Shown here piece by piece: positions 33,062 through 46,400 of a stretch of DNA of 64,000 bases. The notes beneath the pieces are model-generated. The model did not search any database and had not been told where the DNA came from. It saw nothing but the letters and a program-made list of their open reading frames with translations. Origin of the DNA: Pachypanchax playfairii. Its lineage: Eukaryota; Chordata; Actinopteri; Cyprinodontiformes; Aplocheilidae. The stretch's first letter is position 1; the number at the start of each line of letters is the position of its first letter. The stretch lies in assembly GCA_006937955.1 (NCBI GenBank), contig SSNP01000019.1:3138084-3202083 (forward strand). Direction: 5' to 3'. A program made the translations under genes and the position numbers.

Positions 33062-35248
33062 TCACGTGTAGGCGTAATCTATGTCAGGGATGCCAGCCTC
33101 TCTGTAGCCACGGTTGGTACCATAAGTGGCGTGATGGTGGCTGGTTTGGCTGAGGATGGTGCCATTGAGGCTGCCAGCTCCGTGGCTGCTCCGGTAGGTC
33201 CCGTTAGCTTGAGAGGAAGAGGAGGAGGATGGAAAAATAGTGTGGATGTAGGTGACATCCTCCAGCTTAGGCTGCAGGGACTGATGGGCCATAGCGGTCA
33301 TCTGAAACCCTGCTGGTGGGGCCCTGATCTCTAAGATAGAAGTGTCTTTCTTGGTGCCTGACTCTACATAGTCATCATAATGTTTTCCACCCCGACTTCT
33401 GTTGTATGAACCTGAGTCCCCGGACATGTAACCTGATCTCTGTCCATACCAGCAGAAGATGCCGAAGATTAGGAGCAGGCTTACCAATGCTGTGGCACCC
33501 CCTATAATCCCAGCCAGTGGCAGGGCTGTTAGCTCTGAGTCTGGTCCCTCCTTTTCTGCCCCATCCCCTCCAGAGCTGACCACAGCTTCTCCAGTCTCTA
33601 TTTGAGCACAGGCTGGAGCTGATTCTTTACTTTCCATGTCCATGCTGCCAGCTCGAGATGAACCCATGTTGGAGCCTCCAAAGGAGGCCTCCTGTCGTAG
33701 TGGCAGCAAGCAGATGAGGTAATGGGAGCGAGGGGTGAGCTGGGTAAGGAGATATTGCCTCCTTTCGCCAGGAACCAAAGTTTCTGTTATTGAACCAAGA
33801 GCTGCACTGCTACCCAGTCTCAACCATGAAAGGCGGAAGGATGGTGCTGGCAGTGGGCACAGCCAGCTAACCATTACACTGTCTGAAGAGAGATGTTTTA
33901 CAGTCAGCTCTAAGGCCTCTCCAGATATAAGTCCACCTTCCCCTGGAGGCAGAGGCATAACAAGGCCAGGCCTCTTGGCTCGCAACGTGAAGAGGGACCC
34001 TTGTGTAGGAATCAACAAAGAGGCAGTAGTGGTGCTGCCAGAAGGGACTGCTTGACTTCCTTCAACACCATCTTCACCTCCATCTTTCTCTGCAGGGTTT
34101 ATACCTGCTCCAGGACTTGGACCTGCAGGAGGGCCTTCACACTGCTCCATCAGTGATGATATGTCTCGGAGTGTCTGACCCTTTACAGGCTCAGGCCCCT
34201 GACAGGTGAGTCCTCTGACTGTCACTGCTGATCCCCGTCCATGGAGCCAGGCATGAAGCCAACGAAGGTTGCAACCACAGTACCAGGGGTTTCCTTTCAG
34301 CAGCAGCAACTCCAGGCTTTCTGTGTCTCTCAGAAGTCCTCGAGGGAGACTGGTCAAATTGTTCCCTGATAGGTCCAACTTCTGGAGATGCCGCATCCCC
34401 TCCAGCGCTCCCCTTGGGATATGTGTCATTCCATTGTCTTGTAAATGAAGTCGCACAAGATGAGCTGAAGGTAGGTTGACTGGTGGAGACTGCAGAGCAT
34501 TTCTGACCAGTGACAATTCAGTCAGATTTGATAGACGAGAAAAAGTGTCATCTGCAATGCGTGTGTTGGCCAGCAGGTTACCATCTAGGACTAAACGTCG
34601 CAGAGAGGAGAGCCCACGGAATGCATGTGTGGGGATTGTGTTGATTCTGTTGTCGTCCAGTCGTAGCTCTTCCAGGGATGCTGGTAGGCCTGCAGGAATG
34701 CTTGAAAGGTGGTTCCGAGACAAAAACAGCAATCGAAGCCGTGGGGTCCCAGAAAAAGCTCTCTCTTGGATGCTAACTGTGGATATAGAATTATCATCCA
34801 GGTGTAAACGTTCTAGTAATGGTAACTTAGCCAAAGCCGATCTGGGTAACGTTCGTATATTATTATCCTGCAAATGGAGCTCCTTTAAAGAAGGTGGAAG
34901 GTGTATAGGAAACTCATCCAACTGGTTGGCATACAGATAAATCACCCGTATGGAAGTGCTGCGTTCCAGCGACTGGGGCAGCCCGGCGTTACTCAGCCGG
35001 TTGCTCTGCAGGTAGAGGATGGCAGCTGTTAATGGAAGTGGAGGAATTATGCTGAGGCCACGATCATTGCAGTAGACAAAGCCCTCATCACAGCGGCACA
35101 CTGAGGGACAAACAATGCCCTCGTCTCCTTCGCCTGTCTCCATAGCAATGGCTGCTGCTGCCAACTCCAGCACCTCAGCCAATAAGGTGAGGACCAAAAG
35201 GAGAAGAAAGAGCCAATCACGAAGCTCAGCAAGACTCTCGGCTGCCAT
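33062..35248 (-). CDS. flrt1: flrt1: FLRT-family LRR/FNIII adhesion receptor
   Basis: A single-exon CDS of 728 residues (human FLRT1 is 674). The start is the first in-frame ATG (35248, context aacATGg), followed by ELRDWLFL, where human FLRT1 has DLRDWLFL. A signal peptide spans about residues 10-35. The LRRNT Cys cluster CPSVCRC is at 47-53, with about ten LRRs to about 330 (LEELRLDDNRINTIPTHAF type). Then come the LRRCT (NPWYCGCNLRWL), a low-complexity linker, the FNIII domain (FRLSWLRLGSSAALGSITET), a TM helix at about 576-601 (LPLAGIIGG...) and a cytoplasmic tail with GTKKDTSILEIR, HTIFPSSSS and the C-terminus GIPDIDYAYT, all FLRT1-like. FLRTs bind Unc5 and latrophilins and modulate FGFR signalling. 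The gene lies antisense in macrod1 intron 3, as in mammals. The linker and tail are longer and more Ser/Gly-rich than in human. Confidence 0.97.
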   Translation of the reverse strand: MAAESLAELRDWLFLLLLVLTLLAEVLELAAAAIAMETGEGDEGIVCPSVCRCDEGFVYCNDRGLSIIPPLPLTAAILYLQSNRLSNAGLPQSLERSTSIRVIYLYANQLDEFPIHLPPSLKELHLQDNNIRTLPRSALAKLPLLERLHLDDNSISTVSIQERAFSGTPRLRLLFLSRNHLSSIPAGLPASLEELRLDDNRINTIPTHAFRGLSSLRRLVLDGNLLANTRIADDTFSRLSNLTELSLVRNALQSPPVNLPSAHLVRLHLQDNGMTHIPRGALEGMRHLQKLDLSGNNLTSLPRGLLRDTESLELLLLKGNPWYCGCNLRWLHAWLHGRGSAVTVRGLTCQGPEPVKGQTLRDISSLMEQCEGPPAGPSPGAGINPAEKDGGEDGVEGSQAVPSGSTTTASLLIPTQGSLFTLRAKRPGLVMPLPPGEGGLISGEALELTVKHLSSDSVMVSWLCPLPAPSFRLSWLRLGSSAALGSITETLVPGERRQYLLTQLTPRSHYLICLLPLRQEASFGGSNMGSSRAGSMDMESKESAPACAQIETGEAVVSSGGDGAEKEGPDSELTALPLAGIIGGATALVSLLLIFGIFCWYGQRSGYMSGDSGSYNRSRGGKHYDDYVESGTKKDTSILEIRAPPAGFQMTAMAHQSLQPKLEDVTYIHTIFPSSSSSSQANGTYRSSHGAGSLNGTILSQTSHHHATYGTNRGYREAGIPDIDYAYT

Positions 35249-35266
35249 GTTGGTGCACAGGACCTG
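35249..35266 (-). other. flrt1: flrt1 5' leader and splice acceptor
   Basis: On the minus strand, the pyrimidine-rich tttccc..atcttttggccag ends in AG at 35264-35265. It is followed by a 15-base leader (gtcctgtgcaccaac) directly before the ATG. FLRT genes carry their whole CDS in one exon preceded by non-coding leader exons, so this is the likely acceptor of the coding exon. The leader exon(s) were not located. Confidence 0.65.
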
Positions 35267-38101
35267 GCCAAAAGATAGGGGAAACAAAATTAATACTCAA
35301 ACAAATACTATCACTCATTCATTCTAAAATAAAAGTGGCATCACATCAAAATAAAAGGATTAGAAAATAAAAAAAATGTAATTGTTCATTCTAAAAATTG
35401 CATAGTTTGGTTTCTTATCTGTCTACCTGTTCAAGAAAGTTAAGCCTTTTTTGCCTGAAGAGTTAAAAAGAGTTGGGAATGGCCTTAAGATGGCATTAAG
35501 AGAAACTGCCTATTTATATGGGTCAGAGCGACCATGTAGACCAAGCAGAAGACAAACTGACATTTCGAGCCAGCGAGTGCAACGAGGGGTGGATTGACTG
35601 GCAATAAAGATTAGAAGAATCAGAAAAAAGCAAAGAGAAAACGGGAATGGGGAAAATTGGACAGTGACAGCTGAAGTGGAGGAAAATAAGTGAAGAGGGA
35701 TTGTTTTCCAGGGAGATTAACTGAACTGAAGTGAGTGACACGAAACTAAAATGGTGGATAGATCGGGGGAAAGGAGATTAAATTAATTGCCTGCAGTGCA
35801 GTTGATGGCTTTGAAAACAACAGAAGAATCAAAGTTGCTGTGACAGCAATAGATCTGACCCTGAAAATAAAATTATAACAAGAACACGGCTGAAAAACAA
35901 CTTCACAGCTTTATGGCTGTTTACTCCGAAACACTGTGGTTTCGTTTGAGGTCACGGTCAAGAGACACTCACACAAATTAATAAACACACTGAGCACAAA
36001 GTGCACATACTGTACAGTCTCAATATAAGCCGACATGTATAATGCATGTTTTCTCTCAGTGGTTATTGTTCGTGAAATTTCTATAAATTATTCAGGAAAG
36101 TGGTCCTGAAAAATACCAGGATTTTTTTTCGTGTGATATTTTACAAAGAACATTTTAAAGAACATTAATATACCCTGAATTTGTTTGATTATTTTGTTCT
36201 TCCATAAAAATATCAGTTCACCATTCTGAAAAAACAAAGATTTTACATTCATGAAGCTCTATGTAGTAAAAAGGTGATGAATATGGTGTAAGTTGTTGAA
36301 ATTGTGTTAAATTCTTGTCTGGATTCTCTTTTTGGGTAGCCTGAGGCTGGAAAATGTGCCCTGATGTGAGAAGCCTGACATGATTTGACAGAACATTTGA
36401 TAAACAAATCCTCTAAAGGCAAGCCCCCCCCCCTTCCCCCCAGCGCGCACACACACACATGTTTGTATGTGAACTCCGTGCTACATGCAAAATTGCCCCT
36501 TGGCTGCAGTCAAAATCCATGCAAAGCAAACAAGAGATGGCAACAATAGAAGAGATGAAGGGAGGGAAGGAGGGGGGTGAAGAGACAGATGGAGAGTCGG
36601 ACAGTCAGAGGAGGAGAGGGGAAATGAGTTCCTGGCAGTGAAGACTGAAGTCTGTATCAGATGAGTTTGCTGTAAAATAAAGGATGCCTCCAAACACTGA
36701 CTGGGTGTTGTTTTTTCTGTTAGATAGGTGTAAAAATAGCTGCATTTGGTACCTTTACACACCAGTGTTGTGCGTTTCTGTGTGTGACAGAGACGCGTAT
36801 CTACAACAACCAGCTCCTGTCTCAGCCCGATACAGACATCATTTGATATGTCAAGGTGAAAAAGAATGCGCGCTTTGGAATTTGGCATGAACCCTGACTT
36901 AATTTTTCTTTTCTTGATATTATTTTTAGCTCAAACCTGAATATTTCGGAGTATTCTCCGCATCTGAGAGACAGAAAAAGTAAAAGGGAAATGCACACAA
37001 GAGGGAGTGTAAAGGTAGGAGCTGAGACCAGATTGGGATGCTCTATGAATATCAACGAGCATATGTTTTCTGTGCCACAATATCCCCACTTCCCTCTCAT
37101 AAATATCCTCTTGGCACAGGGCTGTATGTGTGTTTTCGCCCACACGCCAAGGTTTCCAATCGACATGTTGCTTTAATGATCCTCTGATTTTCCGTTCGAT
37201 CTCTCGCTGTCTCTAACTGTCTCCTCTCTCTGCATCTTTATCTTTTACACCATCTACCTCTTCTATCCACCCACCTCTCCTTCATGACCTGTCATTAGAT
37301 CCACTTTCAGGTTTGTTTACAAAAGTATCTAAGCTGTCACCCTCTCTTCTACCGCCTCTCTCTCTTTCTAATCCTCTTTTTATCATTTCCTCTCCAGTTG
37401 CCTGTTGATTCCTACACAAGGAGATTGGATCAATCAGATGTGGTTTAGTCTGCATGCTCACAACTCTTCTCCTTTTTTCTTCTCTCTGTTTTGCAATTTA
37501 GATCCTCATTTCCCATTTAGATGCATCAGACCACCTTCATCTCCTTCCTGTCCTTTTTTTCCTGCCTCACCTTTTCTGTCTCCACATTTCCATTCCTCTC
37601 CTGTTGTACTCTCCACTCCAACATTTTAATCATGCTCCTAAAAGGTCTTTGCTTTTTATCATGTGGCTGAGAACAAGGTGTAAGTGTGTTGAATCTCGAT
37701 ACAATGAATTTGTGTGTGTAAAAGGTGTGATCGAGCGGCGGTGTGATTGCCGACGGCTTTCTAACCTGCACAGTCTTTGCGCTTTCACGTCCGCCGCTGC
37801 TTTGTTTTTCTTGTACCGGGGATTCGTGTAGAGGAGTATTAGAGCGTCTGTACGTGTGATTGAGGACGGTGCGTCGGATCTCTCTGAGTTAGCACAGTTT
37901 CTTCTTTGAATCGTTCAGAAGTGTAGTCTCTCTCCTTCAGGCAGTTGAATCTTCCTCAGCTTGGGTGAATGATGATAGGGATGATGATAGCCTGTACTCC
38001 AGGGCTCCGCAAGTAACAGCACCAGCATGGCTCAAAGCCGCAATGGCGTCCACATTTGTGTGTCGTGTGCGGATGTCCGTCCTCTGCCAAGCTCTCTTTT
38101 G

Positions 38102-38103
<2 letters not shown>
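35267..38103. other. flrt1 upstream / macrod1 intron 3, non-coding
   Basis: Holds a purine-rich tract (about 36540-36625) and pyrimidine-rich DNA (about 37190-37620). A locally CpG-richer stretch lies at about 37725-37880 (gagcggcggtgtgattgccg). That stretch is a possible but unsupported flrt1 leader or promoter site. No coding exon recognised. Confidence 0.5.

Positions 38104-38141
<38 letters not shown>
38104..38141 (+). repeat. (CT)n microsatellite
   Basis: About 18 uninterrupted CT dinucleotides. The run pushes open frames through poly Leu-Ser / Arg-Glu, which are not genes. Confidence 0.97.
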
Positions 38142-38143
<2 letters not shown>

Positions 38144-41100
38144 GAAAGGGGCTTTCAGGCCTGCCAACTTAAGTCATCTTCATTGAGTGTCCAGAGGCCT
38201 AATTCTGTAGCCACCCCTCCACACCCAAACGCTACAGTTGGGCAGACAGTCAGAAGATAGTTGAGAGCTCAAGGGTCCTTCTTGGAAGTCAAAAGCAATC
38301 CTGGACACTCATGCAAGCAGTAGGTCATGCAAAAATAGTGCTGTCTTGCTCCACTTCTTTTGAAAAAGCAGGTAGTAGTTTTAATTGATGAGCAGTGAGG
38401 AGAGGAATGAGAAGCAGCAAGATTTTTACAGCTTAGGTAACCAGACGAGGGTCCTTTAAGATGAAGTCTGATCTTTTCATAAAGTTCCACAAGCACAAAT
38501 ACCACAACATAAACACTACAGTTTAGGGATGATAGTGAACACGTCTGTGGAGGATGATGGACAGGTTCACTCAGGTAAGACAACAGACTCTTGAGTTGGT
38601 TTTAGGAGGAGAGCCTGTCAGTGTCAGCCTCACTCTCCTCAGGTAAATGTTTGATTAGTTCCTGTTCAGGCTGCACAAATCGTCTTCACAATCAGCAAAG
38701 CCCGGTGATTTTCTCTGTTGAATCCAGTCCACTTTGAGCAGAACCGCAACGTGGTTCAGTGTGGGACGTTCTGTCACGGTCTGGTAGAAATGGACCGTCT
38801 GCCAGGATCCTTCACTCCACTGGTGTTTGTTTCAGCCGCTGGTTTGGAGTTAGGAATTAACTGCCTGAAAACACACAGATGAAAAGAATATGATTAGAAC
38901 TTGTTTGGAAGACGTTGTTAACAAGCAGGAATTTCAAGTGGAAAAATAATAAAAAGGGAAACTGTGCAAAACAGGGAGACAAAGGTTTATAGTTTTTTTT
39001 TAAATAAAGACTTGAGTTGAATCCCAGACTTGTTGATCACTGCCAAAGCAAATTTAACACATAATGCGTTCATCGTTCACTGTTTAGTCTTTTCAGGCTG
39101 GAGTTGGAACCTGGAACTAACACACAAAGTCGACCACTCAGTCAAACTACAGTCAATCAAAAACTACTAATTAAATTAAGATGATAAGCCCATTATTCAC
39201 CTGGGAGGAAAACTCTAGTTCTAATCAAATCTATTTAGTTTTCTGTTCACATACTGATGGATTTTTGAAGTCTGGGACAGTGTTTTATATATCAGGTTTG
39301 GTCCCTTCTGACCAATGAAGCTCCTCCCATCTCGCCTTTTGCTACATGGCGAGGTCACAGTTGTGGTCCTGCTGCATCCCCAGTAGACCTTGTTCTGCAC
39401 TCTGTTGGATCAGGTGTGAGTTTGAAGGCTCTGACAAGAGGGTGAACCGGTTCATGTGCTGCTATTCCAAGCTAACAAGAGCTACAGAGCAGAACAAGGA
39501 CTACTGACAGTAGGCAGGCATCAGTATAGGGAACAAGGGTGCTCCTGCAGGGGGGTGCTGTGTGGGGTACCACCAGATTTAGAGTGGCCATTGCCCCCCA
39601 GCCCCCCTTGTTGGCTCCACTAATTTTAAACCATTATTTTTTGGTGCCAAAAAGCTCCTCATGATCTGTTTGCTTTCTCCAAAAAGGAAAGAGAGAGTGG
39701 AAATACTGCTGATGACTGAGTAGTTACTTTGTCATCCAAATAGACAAACTCAGAATGTGTTTAAATGTATGAGCCGGTAAGTTCATATATTTTATTTAAA
39801 TTAAAATTAAATACAAATAATATTTATAGCTGTAAGATCCACTGTTGGTGTTGTTCGAAGACCTTTCTTAATTTATGCTGAGGGTCTCGAATTTTCAGAC
39901 TTTTCTGTAGTTTTCTTACTGTTAGTGTTGATAAAGATATTAAATTATGAAGGATTATAACGTGTTGATAACCTGCCAAAGCAGGAAGATCATATTATTG
40001 TCTAGAGGCACATTCTGTCCATCAGTGTATCAGAATTAATGTAAAAAAATCTGCTATATTTCCAGTCTTATCTCAGAGGAATATACTGAACGCATATAAG
40101 GTCGGGTTTCAAGCACGGAGTTAGAATAAACAACAGCCTGTCTGCAATCACTCTCTCTAATGATAATAATAATATTAAAGTATTATCTGCTGTTCAGCTA
40201 GCTGCAAAATACTTACAAAACAAAAACAAATCCATGAGAGGGACATTTTTTATTTTGCAATTAAAAAAATCCGATATTTGTAAACATGATATTTTTGTCA
40301 TGTCAGCAATTTCAGTGTTTATTTACTTTCTGGAGAAACTTGTAAACATGTTTCACAAAACTCATTAAAGATTTAATCACCTTTCTGAGATGATAAATTA
40401 GGTTAAAAATGTGGTTAAAAAGATAAATAAAAAAAAAACACTAATTTTAGTATAAAACAAGGTCCAACTTTGATTATTTGTTTATCTTAAAGTAATAAAT
40501 GAAGAACAGAAAATAAACAGTCGCAGCAGAATAATTCCAACGTTGGCACTGAGACTAGCGAGACTTTTTTTCACTGAAGTAAATAAAAAAAATATGCTGT
40601 ATATTAATTTCCTTTCATTCTGTTTTCATTTTTTTAAAATACCAGCTTTGTTTAAATGATGCCAAGATGTGTTGCTGAGTTTCAGTGTTGGCACAATGTG
40701 AAATACTAAGAGGACTAAATAATTATCCCCCTCAGTATGGTTATACCTTTTAAAATTAAGTACCTCATGAAAATATTTCTTGAAGGTCAACGCTGCATAT
40801 GCGCAACATTACACTCCCAGTGGACAACAAACCTCCCATTAAGGTAACTGCGTGTTTTATATCAGTTTTTTTTTTTTCTTTACACAAAGCGTTGGCGCTT
40901 TCATTAACCGCCACGGTCTAAGTGCCTGTATCTTATGTGAACCAAACCCCCAGCGAACACTGGTTTTAGAAATATAAGGTTTTCATCAGGCATGCAGAGT
41001 ATACAGAGACAGATCCATCAAAAGCCATTAACTGCTTCGCTGCTCACACTCGCCCGTTCACTTCATCCCAGAGTAAAGTAGACTGCGTAACCAACTGGGA

Positions 41101-43146
41101 AATTATCATGCAGTTTGCTCAAATAGAGACAAATAAAGGTGTCCTCATTTTCATTTTTAAAAGACACAAACTGGAGCTGAGGAGAATTTGTTGAAGGGAC
41201 GATTAAACCTAAACGGAGCACTGAAGTCAGTCTTTTTGTTTTTAAACAGATGGGACGGACCGTTTTCGGTTCGGAGACGTAGTTGCGACGGGCAGCGCGG
41301 TTCAGTAACGAGTCCAATTCATAAAGCAGCAGGGATGTGATGCATCCAGTCTGTGGCTTGTAAACTGATTTATATGTGCAGAGTGCAGCTAAAATACGAA
41401 ATGACTACAGCTTGATGTGGGACAGCGAGCTTAAAGGTGTTTAGGAAACATGTTAAATTAACGATCAGCATGTAAAAGGCGAAGAAAATAACATTCTGTT
41501 TAATAGAAATGTTGATGGGTTAAAATATATGTGTGGCTGCAGATTAGTCACCATGTCATTCGTTAGCAATTCAGTACATGTCTAATATTCAACCAATTAC
41601 CAAAACACTAGGCACTGTAATACAGAGATAAAGACGGAATGCAGTGGTTTGTAAATAGACTAGTATGTATGTTTAAATTACTACGGCACAGAGAGGATTT
41701 CTTCAAACTTAATGCCGGAAGCTATTTATTAAAATAGGAGCTGAAACAAGGTGAAAATAAAAATCGAGACAAGTTGTTTTCGCAGTCAAATGTTTGGGTG
41801 CTGAAAAAGCATTGTGTAAAGATGGAGGGTTGTTTTCTACTACAGGACCGTAGAAAAGTGTCAAGAAAAAAAAAATCTGTATTTATAATGAAGAAAATGG
41901 AGAAAGCAACCAAATCTTCCACATCTGCATCCCTTCAGGCATAGCTGCATCACGCAGCTGAGACTCTGATGGTTAAAAAAAAATCATCATTTCATGGACT
42001 CTGGAAAAATCATTGTGAATATACGTGTTTTCAGAAAGTTTTTGGTGCATAACAAACTCTTCTGCAGAAAGCAAGACCTAAACACAACGCTAGACTAAGA
42101 GGCACTCAGGTTTATTTAAGATTTAGAAGAGTCAAACTGCTGTGATCTGATAAACTCTAAAGTTTTTAAATATTTGTGGAAACCGAGGCCTCATGTCTAA
42201 CAAGAACATCAGACTTGATTCGAGATAAAAAAAACAAAACAACATCAGTGATCGGATGTTTGCGCATTACTTGCAGATCTTTGAAGTCAAGATTAATGTT
42301 GAACCTGAACAAACAGGTTTTATAACAACATGGCCTGCCATCCTTTTCAGAGGAGTTCTGTTTTATTTTAACAAGACAATTTCAAACCACCACATAACTC
42401 TAAATCAAGGGTGCAAAAATGACACACCAGCAGGCAAAACATCAAACCAGCCCAAAACTTAGTCTTATTTAAACAGAAAATCTGAGCTTAAACAGTGAAA
42501 CTTTACACAAGAATGCCAGAAAATCAGACTTGAACATTCTGAAATGCTAACAGCTATAGAAGGGCAAATGATGCAACTCGGCTGTAAACGCTACCGTTTC
42601 AGTTTTTTTGACATGTGTTGCTGACTTCCAGTTCAAAGTAAAGAGAAGATTGAATACTCTGAATCACAAACTATATAAAACAGCAGCTTTAAGCATGAAT
42701 GAGATCAACTTCTGTTTTAAAATAAGCTGTGAAACTTTTCATGTTGTGTCAATTTAACAACAGGACGAGGAGCTTCCTGCTAAGATAAGTGGGAATAAAG
42801 TGAACAAACATGACTTTATTTTACCGTGTAAACGTCTTTGCTTGTTTGGTTAATTTAAATTTAATTATTTACTAAACTTGTTTGGGTTCTTTGAACTTAC
42901 AAATCTGTGTTTGTTTTAGTATTTAGTTGCATAAACCTTTATTTGACATAAATTAGTTATCTGGTTTGGCATAAAACTTCCCTTTAACCTTTTTTTAAAC
43001 TGAAGACATTTTCTAGCAGTGATTTAATTTTGTCTCGAGAACTTCACTAAAACTAAGATTCAATAACATAAAATAACAAATAAGTGTTTTTGTAGATTTT
43101 TAACATAAACTTTATTTAACTGGGGCTAGAAGGTAAAACAAAGTGA
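38142..43146. other. macrod1 intron 3 segment, non-coding
   Basis: AT-rich, with a short poly-purine/poly-pyrimidine patch near 39590. No exon, RNA gene or assigned repeat. Confidence 0.55.
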
Positions 43147-43480
43147 GTGCCCTCTAGTGGTTGGCTGCAGTGTAGGTTCTAAGCCCCGCCCCTTTGTATA
43201 AATTAACTGGGATTTTTTTTTTTTTATCCCTGAAAACTAAATATAATATTTTTTAACTTTTCATGTCTGATTTTTTTCACACTGTCTTCTGTTGAGTCAC
43301 ACAGTTCATACCTTGATGCAGCATATTTTTAAATATTGATTTTTAGCTTACATTTTATGCTATAATTACTTAGCTAATGTTTAAAACAACCATGATTGAG
43401 TGCGATGGAATAAGCAGGACTTTCAGCGCCACGTTTCTAGCACGCAGACTCAAAAAATACAACATGGCCGCTCCTGTAAA
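43147..43480 (+). repeat. Dispersed repeat, copy B (shared with 13838-14125)
   Basis: It opens with agtgccctctagtggttggc, followed by aagccccgcccctttgtata. A poly-T interruption follows, and it ends with aaaaaatacaacatggccgc. The word order and spacing are the same as copy A at 13838, with clear divergence. Confidence 0.6.
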
Positions 43481-46400
43481 TGACTTCGGGATACACTGAA
43501 GTTAGATGGAGATGCTTCTTTTTTCAAATACATTCGTTAGTTTTTAACACTTTTCTCTAAACTTTGTCAACTAAAAGCAACATTTCTGCCTGTATCAGAC
43601 CAGAAATGACGACAGCAGCGTTTCCACAGCTCACTGCCGTCACTCATATCATATCATCGTGTGTAGTTCTCTGTCTGAAACGTTAGGACTTCCCTTCAGA
43701 CTTTATGTGATGGATTTTCAGAAACCTGTCGTAGCGAAGGGAGATGGAGATGAGAGAACAGTGAAATAGGAAACATGTAACAGAGAATAGAGTCAGGAGT
43801 GCAGAGTGAGACACCTGTCAATCAGGAGAGGGATGTGTATTCAAGTGATATCGGCCAAAGGTTACAGTACGGTACAGTTTGTTACTCTTCAGTCATATTT
43901 TAAAATATGGTGTTTTTAAAGCAAATTTATCACCCAGTGATAATCAGAATTTATCCAACATTTAATATTTCCTATTCCTCTAAACAGATCCTGTGATGCA
44001 TGTCGACAATATGCCAGCTGTCTGTCACTGGATCAAAGAACTCTTAATTTATAGACTGAGAGTTTGAAGTTAACGTCAGACCTCTTTAATTTTCCTTTCA
44101 TCATGAAAACAAGGGAAAGATGAGACAATTACTGGCTTTCATTTACAGTCAGTCGTACTTACATCAGCCTTCTGCAGAAACACTACAGATTATAACAGAT
44201 TATATCTGCATTGAAAAACTGAATGAGCTGTCATTAATCGTTCAGTGCAAATAACTTGTAGGATCATGATTTTGTTTCAACTTCAAAAATATAAATGTCA
44301 CTTTTCATTTATTCTTTTGGTATCAAGTTGAGTCTAATTATGTATTTAAATGATCACTTGATTTAAAAACATTGAAATATGTTCATTTTTAGGCTGCTAA
44401 TATTTTTTATTTGATTAATGAAAAAAATGACTAGGTTTTAAATGTATATTAATATTTTTGGTATGTTTCCAGTAAAGATTTTTTAAGATTTGGGAAACAT
44501 GCTAAATCAGGTATTTCCTGCAACTATCAATTACATAACCGCCATTATTCTTGTGGTCAGTGGTGCTTTTTTTAGCACAACACCTGCCAAAAACTCTCTA
44601 TGTGCCCTTGTGTTTCGACTACCTCACTTTTATTTTGAAAGGGTTACAAAGTGGAAACTATAGCCTTGGGTTAGCTTCTCAATACGTGGTCATCGTTCTG
44701 CAACGATCCACCAGACAAGTGAAAAAAAAGAGACATCAACATCCCTGGAAAAACTGTGTTCACTTGAATTTTTAAGAAAAGCTCCAAATTGTAAAGCGGT
44801 TGTTAATATTAGCATATGTTCAAATGAAGGCGATATATTCAGAGTTAATCGCTTCAGCTCTGTGCCGCTTTTAAAACACAAGAAATGTGCAAAGGGCGAA
44901 ATAAATGCATTGTGAATTTGTTGGCACGTGACTTTATCTATGTGTGTGTTGGAGATGGAAGGTGGATGAATATTCAAATAGGCTCAAATTCAGATCGGAT
45001 TTTTCCTTGAAATGTTCATCCTGGTTTTCAGTTTGTTGCATTTATACAATGTATTAATGCTATTTTACAGAATAAATCCACGATGAAAGGAAGATATGAG
45101 GAAAACAGACATAAATTGTTATTCCTCTGCTTATATCTTAGATGGAAAATTAAGAAAAGAGCAGTGGTGGTACTCTGGTGGCCCTGCACTTTGGTCCGAA
45201 ACAGTTCTCCCTGACCCTGTCACAGTTTGTCTTTTTTGTTGCTCTTGTTTTATTTATTTATTTCATGAACAACGGAGACCACATAGAACATCTTATTCCT
45301 GAGGGGGACAGAAATCATTCTGCTTTTGTTAGCCAGTCAATGACAACCGTGCAGCCTGCAGCCAGTCAACAGCATGTGATTTTGACTGTGGCCTCTGTGC
45401 AGATGCAGACGCTGTTTCGCTTTCATCTGTTCTTTAAATAATTATGACCAAGCTTTAGAAATGTGCTTTTCTTTTTCCTGGACAGACAAACAAAAACCAG
45501 AGACAGCTGAGGGGGGGGGGGGTTGTTGGCGAGACACATCGAAATAAATTGGCGATGAGAAAACAAAAACGGACACACGGTGCACCTGACTGCTGCTGAC
45601 AACTGCATTGCAACTAAATAAAAAACTGCCAAGAAACCTGTGTGCAGATGTGCAAGTATGAGCTGCAAGTGATTCATCTTCTTGCACATTCCCAGATGGT
45701 GGGGGCAATATGCATGGAATTATGACCAGAGCATTCATATATGTGTTGTTAGCAGCCTCATTGGGTTTTACAGATGGAGGATATAAAGCTCTACGGTGGC
45801 TGTTTTTACTGGCATTCATCTTTGTCCTAACATGAGCTTCTACAGAAAAACCTGATGGATTCTGACTTTATATCTTTTTATCTACATTGACACACTTTGT
45901 GGCAGGAAACAGGATGATAATTACAATATTAGTTCTCCGTTTCTTGTCTACCTTTAACTTACTGATAGGAGTCATTTTGTTTTTAACGGGAAAGAGACGT
46001 GACATCTGCGATTCTCTGCTTTTTATTGAGAGTTAGGACACAGGAAGTGAGCTGGCAGGAGTTAAGAGTTACAAGGCTGGGGACCAAACTCTGAGTACTT
46101 TGTAATCATGTGGCTGCCTAACCTCGGTGTTAGTGAGGTTGATGAGCATGCATCCCTGAAGACACACACACACACACACCACATTCACTCTTCTGAATAT
46201 TAATACAGAGAAGAGAATTCCTCTGAGCCCCATTGTCAGCCGGCCTATTGTTCTCTGCTGGCCTGTCCCTCAGCGCCTGTGTGTGTGTCTGTGTGTGTGT
46301 GTGTTGGGTGTTAATGCTCGACTCGGTGTCTACATTGTGTGCTTATGCATATTATACCCATGTATTCATTGCATGTGAGTGCTGGCTGCAGCAGAGCAGC

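Noticed and set aside
35249..35287. Extended flrt1 N-terminus starting at a TTG
   Set aside because: It reads through the likely splice acceptor at 35264-35265. The first ATG (35248) has strong context and fits the family's signal peptide position.
45096..45441. Overlapping short frames possibly encoding a membrane peptide
   Set aside because: No conserved motif, no splice signals in register and ordinary intron composition.
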